A stretch of 64,000 nt of DNA, taken from NCBI GenBank assembly GCA_963847735.1, contig CAWKAV010000016.1, positions 744,001 through 808,000 of the forward strand, written 5' to 3'. Position numbers and translations under genes: made by a program. Shown piece after piece: positions 1 through 8,828 of this stretch (position 1 is the first letter of the stretch; every line of letters begins with the position of its first letter). This DNA is from CAWKAV01 sp963847735 (GTDB taxonomy: Bacteria; Desulfobacterota; Desulfuromonadia; Desulfuromonadales; BM103). The notes below the pieces were generated by a model. The model ran no database searches. It was not told where the DNA came from and saw nothing but the letters and a program-made list of their open reading frames with translations.

Positions 1-2
1 TC

Positions 3-1034
3 AATCTTATTTTCCAGGATATTCCCCACACTTTTCGCACTTACTTTGGCGCCTGCGGTTTTTACGTTAAAAAGTTTTTTCTGCCCCTGCCTCTCAATGT
101 TGCGATTCGTGAAGTCGATCCTCTCTACCAGTTTGCCGGTGTGCTGGTATTTTTCTTCTGTCTCTACCTGATCCGGCGCAGAACGGTGTTGGCGGCGCTT
201 TTCTTAACCGGAGTCCTCATGTTTGTGCCTGCACTGCCTCTTTCAATGGGGACCGTGGCCTGGACGGCCTATGCGGAGCGGTATATCTATATTTCCACGG
301 CCATCTGGTCGGTCGTAGTGGTACTATGGGTCTCCAACTGGAGCTTGCTTCGTCATAGGAATCCCTGGTTGATTACATCGACATGCGTTCTGTTATTAGG
401 GATAGGTGCCGTGTCCTTCGACCGTTGCTTGACCTGGCAGACCAACCGGGCTCTTTTCCATGATACGGTGCAGAAGGAGCCGCACTTCAAGTTGATGCGC
501 AATGTCTACATGATCAGTCTGATCCTTGACGGCGAATATGACGCAGCACGTGTCCAGTATCAGAAAGGCAGCTCAATTCCGAGCATCAGTTATGAAGATT
601 ACCTGGACCTCAACATGGCCGCGATTCTGGTCGCTGAGGGCAAGCATGCAGAGGCACTTGACCTGTATGAATTGATTGTTGAAAAAAGTCACGGCAAGTC
701 AGAAAACGCCTTTGTTCAGATGATCAGGCTTTTGCGCTCCCTGATTGGTGAACCGGACTATTCATCCCCGGACATTTATGCCAGAATCATTAAATATAAT
801 GAAGGCCTCTATGCGCTCAGCAGTGAGCCTTACCTTTTATACCAGACGGGTAAAGACGCTATAAGTGCGGGCGAGAAGGCTCTGGCTCGCCAATATTTTT
901 CAAAGGCTCTTGAACATCTGCCTGCTGACAGTCAATATAGGGGCTTTGCTGAAAGACTGCTCGCCGAACTTCAGCCTGTGTCATCTGAAAAACTTCTCCC
1001 CGGGGCTGTAGAAGTACTGGTCCCGGAGGGCTAA
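3..1034 (+). CDS. Membrane TPR protein (TMTC/DUF1736-like), C-terminal part, cut by window edge
   Basis: The reading frame is open from the first bases, so the gene begins upstream of the window and only its C-terminal 343 residues are seen. The first half holds several hydrophobic segments and the phrase AERYIYIST, which resembles the AERYLYLPS motif of TMTC-like multispanning proteins. The second half is soluble and helical, with TPR-like pairs (for example around YLDLNMAAILVAEGKHAEAL). In such proteins a GT-C-like membrane part is joined to a TPR tail, often in polysaccharide or protein glycosylation loci. A role in surface glycan assembly is inferred from the neighbours. The stop is 9 bp before the next gene. 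Confidence 0.7.
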   Translation, partial: NLIFQDIPHTFRTYFGACGFYVKKFFLPLPLNVAIREVDPLYQFAGVLVFFFCLYLIRRRTVLAALFLTGVLMFVPALPLSMGTVAWTAYAERYIYISTAIWSVVVVLWVSNWSLLRHRNPWLITSTCVLLLGIGAVSFDRCLTWQTNRALFHDTVQKEPHFKLMRNVYMISLILDGEYDAARVQYQKGSSIPSISYEDYLDLNMAAILVAEGKHAEALDLYELIVEKSHGKSENAFVQMIRLLRSLIGEPDYSSPDIYARIIKYNEGLYALSSEPYLLYQTGKDAISAGEKALARQYFSKALEHLPADSQYRGFAERLLAELQPVSSEKLLPGAVEVLVPEG

Positions 1035-1043
1035 AGAGTATTC

Positions 1044-1895
1044 ATGCCTGCACTCGCCTCAGATTATCTGAAACTCCTAAGAACAAGTCACTGGCTGAAA
1101 AATGCCATGTTGTTGTTCCCCCCGGTTCTGAGCGGAGTGATTCTGCAGCCCGGTGTTTGGGCTCAAGGTATTATCCCGCTCACGGCCTTTTGTTTTGCCT
1201 CCAGCGCCACCTATATTTTCAATGACATTATGGACCGGGACAGCGATCGGTTTCATCCCCGGAAAAAAGTACGAGCGATCGCTGCAGGCAGAATCTCCAT
1301 CAAATCTGCTGTCATCGCCTGTCTCGTTCTGACCGTGCTGGCGTTGGCCCTTGGTTCTAAAGTGAGTGGCATGTTCTTTCTGCTGCTGTTGCTTTATCTC
1401 GGGATATTCACCGCATACTCATTGTTGCTCAAAGATATTCCGATCATTGACCTGTTCTGTATTTCGTCCGGATTCATTTTGCGCCTCTATGCCGGCGGAG
1501 AAGCGTTCGGAGTTATCATCTCAGAATGGCTCTTCCTGAGTGTTTTCTTGCTGTCGATCTTTTTGAGTACCGGTAAGCGCCTTGGTGAACGCAAGTCCCT
1601 GGGTGAGGAGGCTGCAGGTCATCGCAAGTCTCTTGGCAGCTATCCAGACGGGTTTTTGGATGGGACCATGTTCATGACAGGTGCGGCGGTCCTGGTCACC
1701 TATACCATTTACGTCATTACGACCAATACCTTGGTTTTGACTGTGCCGTTGTGCTGTTTCGGTCTGCTGCGCTTCATGTTTCGCGTCCAATCGGGGGACA
1801 GTGGCGACCCGACTGAATCTCTCCTGAATGACATGCCCCTTTTTGTGACGGGGATTCTTTGGGCCATCATGATTTTTATCGGCATTTATTTGTGA
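1044..1895 (+). CDS. UbiA-family prenyltransferase, DPPR synthase-like
   Basis: This is a 283-residue integral membrane protein with about eight hydrophobic helices. It carries the UbiA Mg-diphosphate motif NDIMDRDSD near residue 60. A second conserved block, KDIPIIDLFCISSGFILRLYA, is typical of the decaprenyl-phosphate phosphoribosyltransferase branch (Rv3806c-like) rather than of the quinone prenyltransferases. Family knowledge suggests transfer of phosphoribose to a polyprenyl phosphate, which would feed an arabinose-type or related lipid-linked sugar. The oxidoreductase partners of that pathway (DprE1/DprE2) are not in the window. ATG start, preceded by a GGAGGG run in the end of the previous gene. 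Confidence 0.8.
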   Translation: MPALASDYLKLLRTSHWLKNAMLLFPPVLSGVILQPGVWAQGIIPLTAFCFASSATYIFNDIMDRDSDRFHPRKKVRAIAAGRISIKSAVIACLVLTVLALALGSKVSGMFFLLLLLYLGIFTAYSLLLKDIPIIDLFCISSGFILRLYAGGEAFGVIISEWLFLSVFLLSIFLSTGKRLGERKSLGEEAAGHRKSLGSYPDGFLDGTMFMTGAAVLVTYTIYVITTNTLVLTVPLCCFGLLRFMFRVQSGDSGDPTESLLNDMPLFVTGILWAIMIFIGIYL

Positions 1896-1923
1896 TTGAC
1901 TGACGTCGCCGGGGAGGCTTTAG

Positions 1924-2745
1924 TTGAGGCTATTCAAGCTGTTTTTTTGGTCACTACATCTCGATTATCAGTTTCTTGTTCGAATTCCACGCTTATCCTG
2001 GCGGGAAAAATCCCGTTTCATAATGCTTAAGTATTACTGGTTTTTAAAATGTTGTGTTCTTGCGACTTCTGGAAGGTATCATCATGCTAGAGTCTTCGGG
2101 CTTGATTATTATTTCTCCGATGGCTACGGGCTGGCTTCCCTGCAAAGGGTTTATTGCTCAAGCTACCGTTTGGCAGAATATCTTCCCGAGCACCCGCTGA
2201 TCCTGGATGTGGGAGCCAACATCGGTCAATTTAACTTTTTCTGCAGACAATACCTCAAAGCTCGACGGATCGTCAGTGTCGAGCCGATTCCCGATTGTGT
2301 TGAAATCCTCAAGAGAAACTGTCAAGAAGTTGATGATTGCCTCGAATATGCCGTCACTTCTGAGACCAGGCCCGTTGGGCTTTTTGTTGATTCGATCTCG
2401 AGCCAACTGAGCTCCTGTGTGAGGGATGATTCAAAAGGGCCGGGCAGGGAAGTAGAGGTTCAAGGAGTCTGTCTCGACAATCTTGTTGAAAAATTGGGTC
2501 TGGATTCCATCGATCTGCTGAAGATAGATACAGAAGGTAATGAATATGATGTCTTGTTGGGTGGCGAAAAAACCCTTGGAAAGACCAAAACAATTCTGAT
2601 TGAGATGAGCATCTTTCGTAAATCTTTGGGAAATTTGTTCTCGATCGGGTATCTGATTCAGGGACGGGGGTTTACACTGGTTGAACTGTTTTCGCTTTCC
2701 GGCCATCACCCCGAAGATGCTGACGGTCTTTTTGTGCGTAAATGA
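1924..2745 (+). CDS. FkbM-family SAM methyltransferase
   Basis: This 273-residue protein has the FkbM layout: a SAM-binding motif I (LILDVGANIGQFNFFC, around residue 97), the acidic phrase SVEPIPD that follows strand 2, and the DLLKIDTEGNEYDVL block near residue 200 that defines the family. Enzymes of this family O-methylate sugars or other hydroxyls. Its position between a prenyltransferase and glycosyltransferases suggests methylation of a surface glycan. The chosen start is TTG, preceded by GGGGAGG at a good distance; no in-frame ATG fits better. The stop overlaps the next gene by 4 bp (ATGA). Confidence 0.85.
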   Translation: MRLFKLFFWSLHLDYQFLVRIPRLSWREKSRFIMLKYYWFLKCCVLATSGRYHHARVFGLDYYFSDGYGLASLQRVYCSSYRLAEYLPEHPLILDVGANIGQFNFFCRQYLKARRIVSVEPIPDCVEILKRNCQEVDDCLEYAVTSETRPVGLFVDSISSQLSSCVRDDSKGPGREVEVQGVCLDNLVEKLGLDSIDLLKIDTEGNEYDVLLGGEKTLGKTKTILIEMSIFRKSLGNLFSIGYLIQGRGFTLVELFSLSGHHPEDADGLFVRK

Positions 2746-3785
2746 AGATAACTTACTATGCTCATACCGTTCTGAGTCGGGGCGGCGACAAGATGATACT
2801 CGCACACCTCGCTTATCTTGCCGGGACTGGACACCAGGTTGTTATAGACGCTGGTCTCGTGAAGACGGTTTTTGATATCCATCCGGCCATTCAGGTGAAA
2901 AAGATTGCTGGATGTAGTAAGTCTTCAAGCATCCTTTGCGCTTTATGGGGCAGGAAAGATGCAGATATTGTCATAGCATCCATAATCCCGATGGCTTGTT
3001 TCCTGGCTTTGCGAAACCCTGGGCGGGTGGTCTATTTTGCGCAAGATTATGACGAATCATATTACTCGCAAAGCCACCTGAGACTGCTGGTCCGCTGCTT
3101 TTACATCCTCGGCCTGCGATGGCTTAAGATCCCTGTGATTGCAGTTGCTCACCATCTGAAGGAAACACTGAGTCGGCGCTATAATGCAAATGTCTCTGTT
3201 GTTACTAATGGTGTGGATTTAAATGTTTTTTTTCCGGACCCAGATAAGGGTCTGGTCAAGCAAAAAGAAGACCGGAAAGCTGTCCTGGTTCTTGCGAGAA
3301 GTGATTGGCGGAAAGGTTTCGATCTTGCTCAAAGTGTTCTTCGACGAGTCAATGACGAGACAGAAGTTTCTTTTGAAGTGTGGTCGGTTGGCGAAGATTC
3401 CCCCGGCTGCTTTGAAGGCATGATTTATCGGGATTTCGGTTATGTTCGGGAAGAAGAGTTGCGGCGGATTATCAGTAGCGCAGATGTTTTTCTTTACCCC
3501 TCAAGGCATGAAGGCTTTCCCCTAATGGCTCTCGAAACATTGGCTTGTGGTTGTGCCATGGTGACCACGGATGCGGTTTCCGTCGTCAGGCATAAGAAGG
3601 AGGCTCTGGTCTGCCCCATTGAGGATGTATCATCATTGTCCGCGAACCTGACGTTGCTTCTTGATAATGACTCATTACGGGAATCTTTGGTCGCTGCCGG
3701 CATGAAATTTGCCAGCAATCACAGTTTGAAAGACTCGTGCAGAAATTTTGCCGATGAATTGTCCCGCATGTTATTGAGCAGATGA
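2742..3785 (+). CDS. Glycosyltransferase, GT4 family
   Basis: The product is 347 residues with a GT-B fold. The N-terminal half has the GGDKM phrase near residue 14. The C-terminal half shows the GT4 donor-site region around ADVFLYPSRHEGFPLMALE, with the paired acidic residues E..E spaced as in the EX7E motif (EGFPLMALE). It probably transfers a sugar from a nucleotide donor onto a lipid-linked or growing glycan on the cytoplasmic side. The start overlaps the upstream FkbM gene (ATGA), which implies translational coupling. Donor and acceptor cannot be told from sequence. Confidence 0.85.
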   Translation: MKITYYAHTVLSRGGDKMILAHLAYLAGTGHQVVIDAGLVKTVFDIHPAIQVKKIAGCSKSSSILCALWGRKDADIVIASIIPMACFLALRNPGRVVYFAQDYDESYYSQSHLRLLVRCFYILGLRWLKIPVIAVAHHLKETLSRRYNANVSVVTNGVDLNVFFPDPDKGLVKQKEDRKAVLVLARSDWRKGFDLAQSVLRRVNDETEVSFEVWSVGEDSPGCFEGMIYRDFGYVREEELRRIISSADVFLYPSRHEGFPLMALETLACGCAMVTTDAVSVVRHKKEALVCPIEDVSSLSANLTLLLDNDSLRESLVAAGMKFASNHSLKDSCRNFADELSRMLLSR

Positions 3786-3815
3786 TTTGCGAGATATTTC
3801 CCTGAGAAGACAAAA

Positions 3816-4934
3816 ATGAGAATCGGTATTGACGCAACATTCATTGGAACAAGCAAGCCGACTGGGCTTGCAGTGTATACCTGGAACATGGTGAATCATC
3901 TTGCCAGAATACATGAAGATATCGTGCTCTGGACCGCCGATGATTATGGTTTTCAATTGCCCGTGGAGTCTGTGAGGCACGTACTCCAGAACTGGGCATT
4001 CCTGGGAGAGAACCGCTATGTTGTCAGGCCGTTCTGGATGGAGGCCTGTCTACCAAAATTGATCAAAAAGGAAAGGGTTGATGTCTTGTATTCAACGGTA
4101 CAAGGGGGGATGAATTCCTGCCCTGTCCCACATATTGTGACTGTGACCGATCTGGTGCCTTTGGCGTTCCCTGAAGATTTTCCATGGTCTGTGCGTTGGA
4201 ACTACCGGCATCGTCTACCGAAAATTCTCAGGAAGGCCAATACAATTATTGCTATTTCAGAATATACCAAGCTGGATTTGATCGAGAAATATGGGCTCAG
4301 CCCCGAGCGGATAAAGGTCAGCTATCCGGCGTACGATGCTGACCACTACGTGCCCAGAAGAGACGCTGAAGTTTTAAAGCAATATGGTCTTGAAGAGGAT
4401 GGCTACATTCTGGCCGTTGGCAATGCCTATCGTCGCAAGAATCTGGAAGGGTTGATCGCTGCATTTGGACTGATCCATGAGAGAGTTTCACAGAATCTGG
4501 TCCTGGTGGGGCCTTTTTCATCTAAGCAAAAAGAAAGATTGTTGGCTGTTGCACAGTCGCATGGCATTGCCGATAAATTGTTTTTCCCTGGTTACATCCC
4601 CTATCAGGACCTGCCTCTGGTGTACAGCAGCGCCGCCTTGTTTGCTTATGTGTCGCTCTATGAGGGTTTTGGAATCCCAGTGTTGGAAGCGATGGGTTGT
4701 GGCGTCCCGGTGTTGGCCTCAAGCACCACATCAGTTCCAGAAGTAGCCGGGAATGCAGCGATTCTTGTCAACCCTTTTGAAGTCAACGAGATAGCCGGAG
4801 CGCTTGAAAACCTGCTGAATAACCCTGGCCTTCGAGAACAGCTCTGTATTGATGGCAGGATACAAGTCAAGGAATTCAATTGGGATCGATCAGTTCAACA
4901 GGTTCTGGAAATCATTCCTTCCATTAAAAGTTGA
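3816..4934 (+). CDS. Glycosyltransferase, GT4 family (mannosyltransferase-like)
   Basis: This 372-residue GT-B enzyme begins with the family phrase GIDATFIGTSKPTGLAVYT and has the linker motif ILAVGNAYRRKNLEGLI. The nucleotide-sugar site is around SLYEGFGIPVLEAMGCGVPV, which contains the EX7E pair. The overall layout resembles the mannosyltransferase WbaZ-type branch of GT4, but the sugar is an inference. ATG start. It follows the previous gene with 30 bp between them and is probably in the same transcript. Confidence 0.85.
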   Translation: MRIGIDATFIGTSKPTGLAVYTWNMVNHLARIHEDIVLWTADDYGFQLPVESVRHVLQNWAFLGENRYVVRPFWMEACLPKLIKKERVDVLYSTVQGGMNSCPVPHIVTVTDLVPLAFPEDFPWSVRWNYRHRLPKILRKANTIIAISEYTKLDLIEKYGLSPERIKVSYPAYDADHYVPRRDAEVLKQYGLEEDGYILAVGNAYRRKNLEGLIAAFGLIHERVSQNLVLVGPFSSKQKERLLAVAQSHGIADKLFFPGYIPYQDLPLVYSSAALFAYVSLYEGFGIPVLEAMGCGVPVLASSTTSVPEVAGNAAILVNPFEVNEIAGALENLLNNPGLREQLCIDGRIQVKEFNWDRSVQQVLEIIPSIKS

Positions 4935-4993
4935 TCGGAAGATAACTATTCGCACAGAAGGTCCCTGTTAAATCAACTGGGAAATGGTTTAGG

Positions 4994-6457
4994 TTGGAGA
5001 AACTAGAACAGATCGAGTTATTAAAAATAAAGTCTCTTTCCGGGATCGCCTCTCTCCTTCAAAGACAGATTCTCGTGAAGCTTATTTTTTTCGTGGGGAA
5101 TCTGGTTCTGGCTCGAATTCTTATCCCTCAGGTTTTCGGTGCCTACGCTATTATTGTATTTGCGATGCAATTCTTTTCATCCTTTGGTGATGTTGGGCTT
5201 GGGGCGGCACTTATTCAGCTAAAGCGTGAACCCACAACACAGGAACTTTCTACAACATTTTGGGCTCAGCAGATTCTAGTAGGGAGTTTGATCGTTATTG
5301 TTTTTATTGTGGCCCCACATTTGAATCGCCTTTTCCCTCTCCTCCCTTTTGAAGTGACTTGGATGGCACGTGTACTCTCCGTGGGGTTTGTATTCTCATC
5401 TCTCAGGTCCTTGCCAGTCGTTCTCATGGAGCGACATCTCGATTTCCAACGGATTGCGCGGATTGAGATTTTTGAGCAGTTGATTTTTTTTGGCAGTGCA
5501 ATTTCGCTTGCACTTGCGGGTTTTCAAATTTGGAGTTTCATCATAGCCACTCTCATAAAGGAAGCAGTGGGAACCATCCTTGTAAATTTTACGTCAACAT
5601 GGAGGCCCTCATTATTATTCCAGCCCGTAGCCCTTAATGATCTGGTTCGATTTGGGCTACCTTATCAGGTCAACAATATTCTGAATTTTATTAAAGAGGG
5701 AGTGACGCCACTATTTGTCGGTGCCTACTGTGGTGTCGCTGGTGTGGGTTTTGTGTCTTGGGCGAAAACCTTGGCATTTGCACCACTTTTATTCTCCGAA
5801 AGCTTCGGCCGAGTTGCTTTCCCTGCCTATTCGGCGATTCAGGAGAACAGGAGTCTATTAATTCAGGCGATAGAAAAATCAGTAAGAATGATGACGTTTG
5901 TGTTATTTCCTATTAGTTTTTTAATGGCGGCGTGTGCTCCAGAAATTACAGCAATATTTTTTACCGAAAAGTGGTTGCCTGGGCTCGGCGCCTTTTACTT
6001 TTTCTGTACGACACCTCTTATGATTGGCCTTATGCTCCCAATGTACAGTGCCATCTTGTCACTAGGGAAATCTAGCATTCTTCTCAAAATGTCATTCCTT
6101 CTGGTTCTGCTGGAGTGGGGTTTGGGAATACCCCTTGTCATTAAGTTTGGGTACACGGGGATAGCAGTTAATCAACCGATAATTACAGGTATATATTTCT
6201 TTCTCTACCGGTTTGTTCTCAAGAAAGAAGGCATAATCTTAACTTTGGGGGGGAAAATTTGGCGACAATTCTTTGCTGCTTTGTTTTCGGCCCTTGTCAC
6301 TAAAGCGAGTATTGTCCTACTACCCTTTGGCGTTGTCTCTCTTGTAATCTCCCTACTGGGGGGAATCGCTATTTATGCGCTGACAATGAAAATCTTTGGT
6401 AAGGAAATATTTGCTGAGTTGAGAGAACATATATCCATGATTTATAAGCGAGCTTGA
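4994..6457 (+). CDS. Wzx-type oligosaccharide flippase (MOP superfamily)
   Basis: The product is 487 residues and almost entirely hydrophobic, with about twelve to fourteen membrane helices, few charged loops and an N-terminal LAGFQIW-type region seen in the polysaccharide export branch. Such proteins move lipid-linked oligosaccharide repeat units across the inner membrane. It sits among glycosyltransferases, which fits a Wzx role. No Wzy polymerase or chain-length regulator was recognised in the window. The start is TTG because the nearby ATG at 4984 runs into a stop after two codons. The base composition is AT-richer than the housekeeping genes, which hints at horizontal acquisition. Confidence 0.85.
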   Translation: MEKLEQIELLKIKSLSGIASLLQRQILVKLIFFVGNLVLARILIPQVFGAYAIIVFAMQFFSSFGDVGLGAALIQLKREPTTQELSTTFWAQQILVGSLIVIVFIVAPHLNRLFPLLPFEVTWMARVLSVGFVFSSLRSLPVVLMERHLDFQRIARIEIFEQLIFFGSAISLALAGFQIWSFIIATLIKEAVGTILVNFTSTWRPSLLFQPVALNDLVRFGLPYQVNNILNFIKEGVTPLFVGAYCGVAGVGFVSWAKTLAFAPLLFSESFGRVAFPAYSAIQENRSLLIQAIEKSVRMMTFVLFPISFLMAACAPEITAIFFTEKWLPGLGAFYFFCTTPLMIGLMLPMYSAILSLGKSSILLKMSFLLVLLEWGLGIPLVIKFGYTGIAVNQPIITGIYFFLYRFVLKKEGIILTLGGKIWRQFFAALFSALVTKASIVLLPFGVVSLVISLLGGIAIYALTMKIFGKEIFAELREHISMIYKRA

Positions 6458-6459
6458 AA

Positions 6460-7809
6460 ATGAATAGGGTCCTTTTGATCAATCCACATGAAACAGAGCA
6501 GGATGGATATACCAACCCTCCTCTGGGTCTTTTATACCTTGCGGGAACCCTTACGAAAAACGCTTTCGATGTTAAGATTTTGGACGCGTGTATCGAGGGT
6601 AAAGGGTCTATTGTCGGGACGTTAGATGAGTTCCGACCCGGAATCGTTGGGATCACCTGTCTAACTCCGGGGAGATTGAATGCTCTAGAGGTTGCTCGCA
6701 GGGTTAAAGACTTCAATCCTTCCATAACGGTAGTGTTGGGGGGGGTTCATCCCACCATCATGTACCGTCAGTTGTTAGAGCATTATGACTGTATTGATCT
6801 TGTTGTTCTGGGAGAGGGAGAAGAGACACTTCTAGAAATTGCTAAGGGGCTAAAATGGGGGGCGATTGCAGGAGTTGCATATAGGGACGGCAGCGAAATA
6901 AGAAAGACCGCCCCTCGTCCTAATATCTCTGATCTTGATAAAATCCCTTTCCCCGCTTGGGACTTGATTGACCTTTCACACTATCGTCCTTGGGGGAATG
7001 GTAAGGTACGTGGTATTGACCTTGAGCGCGAACCACGTGTTTCGGTAGTGTTTTCTCGGGGATGTCCTGGACGCTGTGATTTTTGTTCTACTTGGTGGGT
7101 CTGGAAAGGATGGCGACACCGGTCTCCTTCGAACATGGTGGATGAGATCGAGATGCTTTATCGGAATCATGGCGTGAGGCACTTTTGTTTCGCTGATGAT
7201 GCCATGACCGTGGACCGACAGGCGACCATTGACCTGTGTGATGAGATTCTAAGGCGTCATCTTGTCATTGCTTTTCATGTGACGACCCGTACAGATTGTG
7301 TCGATGAGGAACTGCTTTTAAAGTTGAAGTTAGCTGGTTGCTATATGATCGCTTTCGGGATAGAGACAGGCTCTTTAGAACTTTTGACTAAAATGGACAA
7401 GAAAAACGATATAGAAAACTCTGAGCAAGCGATTGCTCTGTGCAAAAAAATTGGTCTGACAGTTACTGCGCTTCTGATCGTCGGAAATGTTGGAGAGACA
7501 GAAAAGACGGTGCTGGAAACGCTCGGTCTACTGAAACGGTCTATGCCTGACGAAGTCGGATGTGCCGGGGCATTATGGATTCTCCCCGGAACCAAACTCT
7601 ATCAGGATTGTCGTCGCCGGGGGATTATTGATGACAGCTTCTGGTTGGGCAGCGAGCCTTACATGAGCTATACGGAGGAACACTCTCCTGAAGCCCTTGA
7701 GGGGTTTGTCAGGACAATCAATGGTTATAAAGGGCCGTACCGAAAAATGCTGGGTAAGGTTAAAAAAGTGTTTCAGCGCCTTGGAAATATTAAGTGGTGG
7801 GTCAAATGA
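6460..7809 (+). CDS. B12-binding domain radical SAM protein (1 of 3)
   Basis: The N-terminal third is a cobalamin-binding Rossmann domain (VLGGVHPTIMYRQLL, GEGEETLLEI). It is followed by the radical SAM cluster motif CPGRCDFC, in which three cysteines are spaced CX3CX2C, and by the later GIETGS and TRTDCVD phrases of the BchE-like class. Such enzymes perform methyl transfers to unactivated carbons or ring rearrangements. A role in modifying a sugar or lipid carrier here is inferred. The start is ATG at 6460 because MNRVLLINP is the usual beginning; a TTG six bases earlier is the alternative. The stop overlaps the next gene as ATGA. Confidence 0.88.
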   Translation: MNRVLLINPHETEQDGYTNPPLGLLYLAGTLTKNAFDVKILDACIEGKGSIVGTLDEFRPGIVGITCLTPGRLNALEVARRVKDFNPSITVVLGGVHPTIMYRQLLEHYDCIDLVVLGEGEETLLEIAKGLKWGAIAGVAYRDGSEIRKTAPRPNISDLDKIPFPAWDLIDLSHYRPWGNGKVRGIDLEREPRVSVVFSRGCPGRCDFCSTWWVWKGWRHRSPSNMVDEIEMLYRNHGVRHFCFADDAMTVDRQATIDLCDEILRRHLVIAFHVTTRTDCVDEELLLKLKLAGCYMIAFGIETGSLELLTKMDKKNDIENSEQAIALCKKIGLTVTALLIVGNVGETEKTVLETLGLLKRSMPDEVGCAGALWILPGTKLYQDCRRRGIIDDSFWLGSEPYMSYTEEHSPEALEGFVRTINGYKGPYRKMLGKVKKVFQRLGNIKWWVK

Positions 7810-8675
7810 TCTGTCCCGCGTGCAATAATAGCTCTTACATTCAATGGGGAAGTGTTGATAGCTTCGCCATCGAACAATGCTGCAGATGCGGTCTTGGCAT
7901 AACTACCCCATTCCCCGATGTTGAGGCTCTTGCCGAGGTGAATTATGAGAACTATGCTATTGAAAAACGCATTAAAACCTACCATTCCAAACGAAGATAT
8001 TTCGAAAAGCGCTATCGCCGACAGTTAAAAGATATCAAAAAATTCAAAGCCAGCGGCAGACTTTTGGATGTTGGTTGCAACATCGGAATGTTTCTAGTCG
8101 AGGCGGCAAAAGTTGGTTTTCTTGTTACTGGTGTAGAATTGAACAATGCGTGTGCTGAATATGCTCTGAACCATACGGGGTTAGATGTCTTTTCTGACGA
8201 TATTGAACACATTGCTTTTCCAGCAGAGTCCTTTGATGTAGTGACAATGTATGATGTGTTGGAGCATATCCCCGATATGGAACGTATTCTTGCAGAAATT
8301 AATAGAATACTTAAACCAGGGGGGGTGCTAGTGATACAATCCCCGAATCTCGACAGCCTGATGGCGACCATGACAGGCCCCTCTTGGAGTTGGCTGAGTC
8401 CACCCGATCATATTTATCACTTCTCTCCGAAGGCACTCTATCTTTTGTTGGAAAAATGTGGTTACGGGGTGAAACAGATAAAGACTTGGGAGCCGGCGGA
8501 TGATTTTTGCACCGATGTTCTGCAGACTGTACTTGGCAACTCCCTGCCTGCAAGGGTGATAATGAAAACAATCCTTCTCTCGAGAGTTGTTCAGTTCCTT
8601 GTTACTATATTGCAACCGATCTGGTGGCAAAAACACAAGGGAGCTCTGATCGAGGCTTATGCAGTAAAACTTTGA
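7806..8675 (+). CDS. Class I SAM methyltransferase with N-terminal zinc ribbon
   Basis: The 289-residue protein starts with a CPAC...CCRCG zinc-binding pair, then has a methyltransferase domain with motif I LLDVGCNIGMFLVEA near residue 82 and the post-motif DVLEHIPDMERILAEI. This zinc-ribbon plus methyltransferase layout is common in sugar or lipid C/O-methyltransferases in surface polysaccharide clusters. The ATG at 7806 overlaps the upstream stop (ATGA) and places the first cysteine at residue 3; upstream GTG codons are less likely. About 150 bp with no recognisable gene follow it. Confidence 0.82.
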   Translation: MICPACNNSSYIQWGSVDSFAIEQCCRCGLGITTPFPDVEALAEVNYENYAIEKRIKTYHSKRRYFEKRYRRQLKDIKKFKASGRLLDVGCNIGMFLVEAAKVGFLVTGVELNNACAEYALNHTGLDVFSDDIEHIAFPAESFDVVTMYDVLEHIPDMERILAEINRILKPGGVLVIQSPNLDSLMATMTGPSWSWLSPPDHIYHFSPKALYLLLEKCGYGVKQIKTWEPADDFCTDVLQTVLGNSLPARVIMKTILLSRVVQFLVTILQPIWWQKHKGALIEAYAVKL

Positions 8676-8828
8676 TTTATGGCAAAATTCGATTGAATAC
8701 TCTCTAATTGTCTGTCGACGATCAATCTTCTCACGGGGCGGCTTCATCAGACGCATTCGAATACAGATAATATTTTATCTTTCTGCGCCTGTCCAAGTAT
8801 TGATAGCGCGCGAATTAGACAAGTTACT

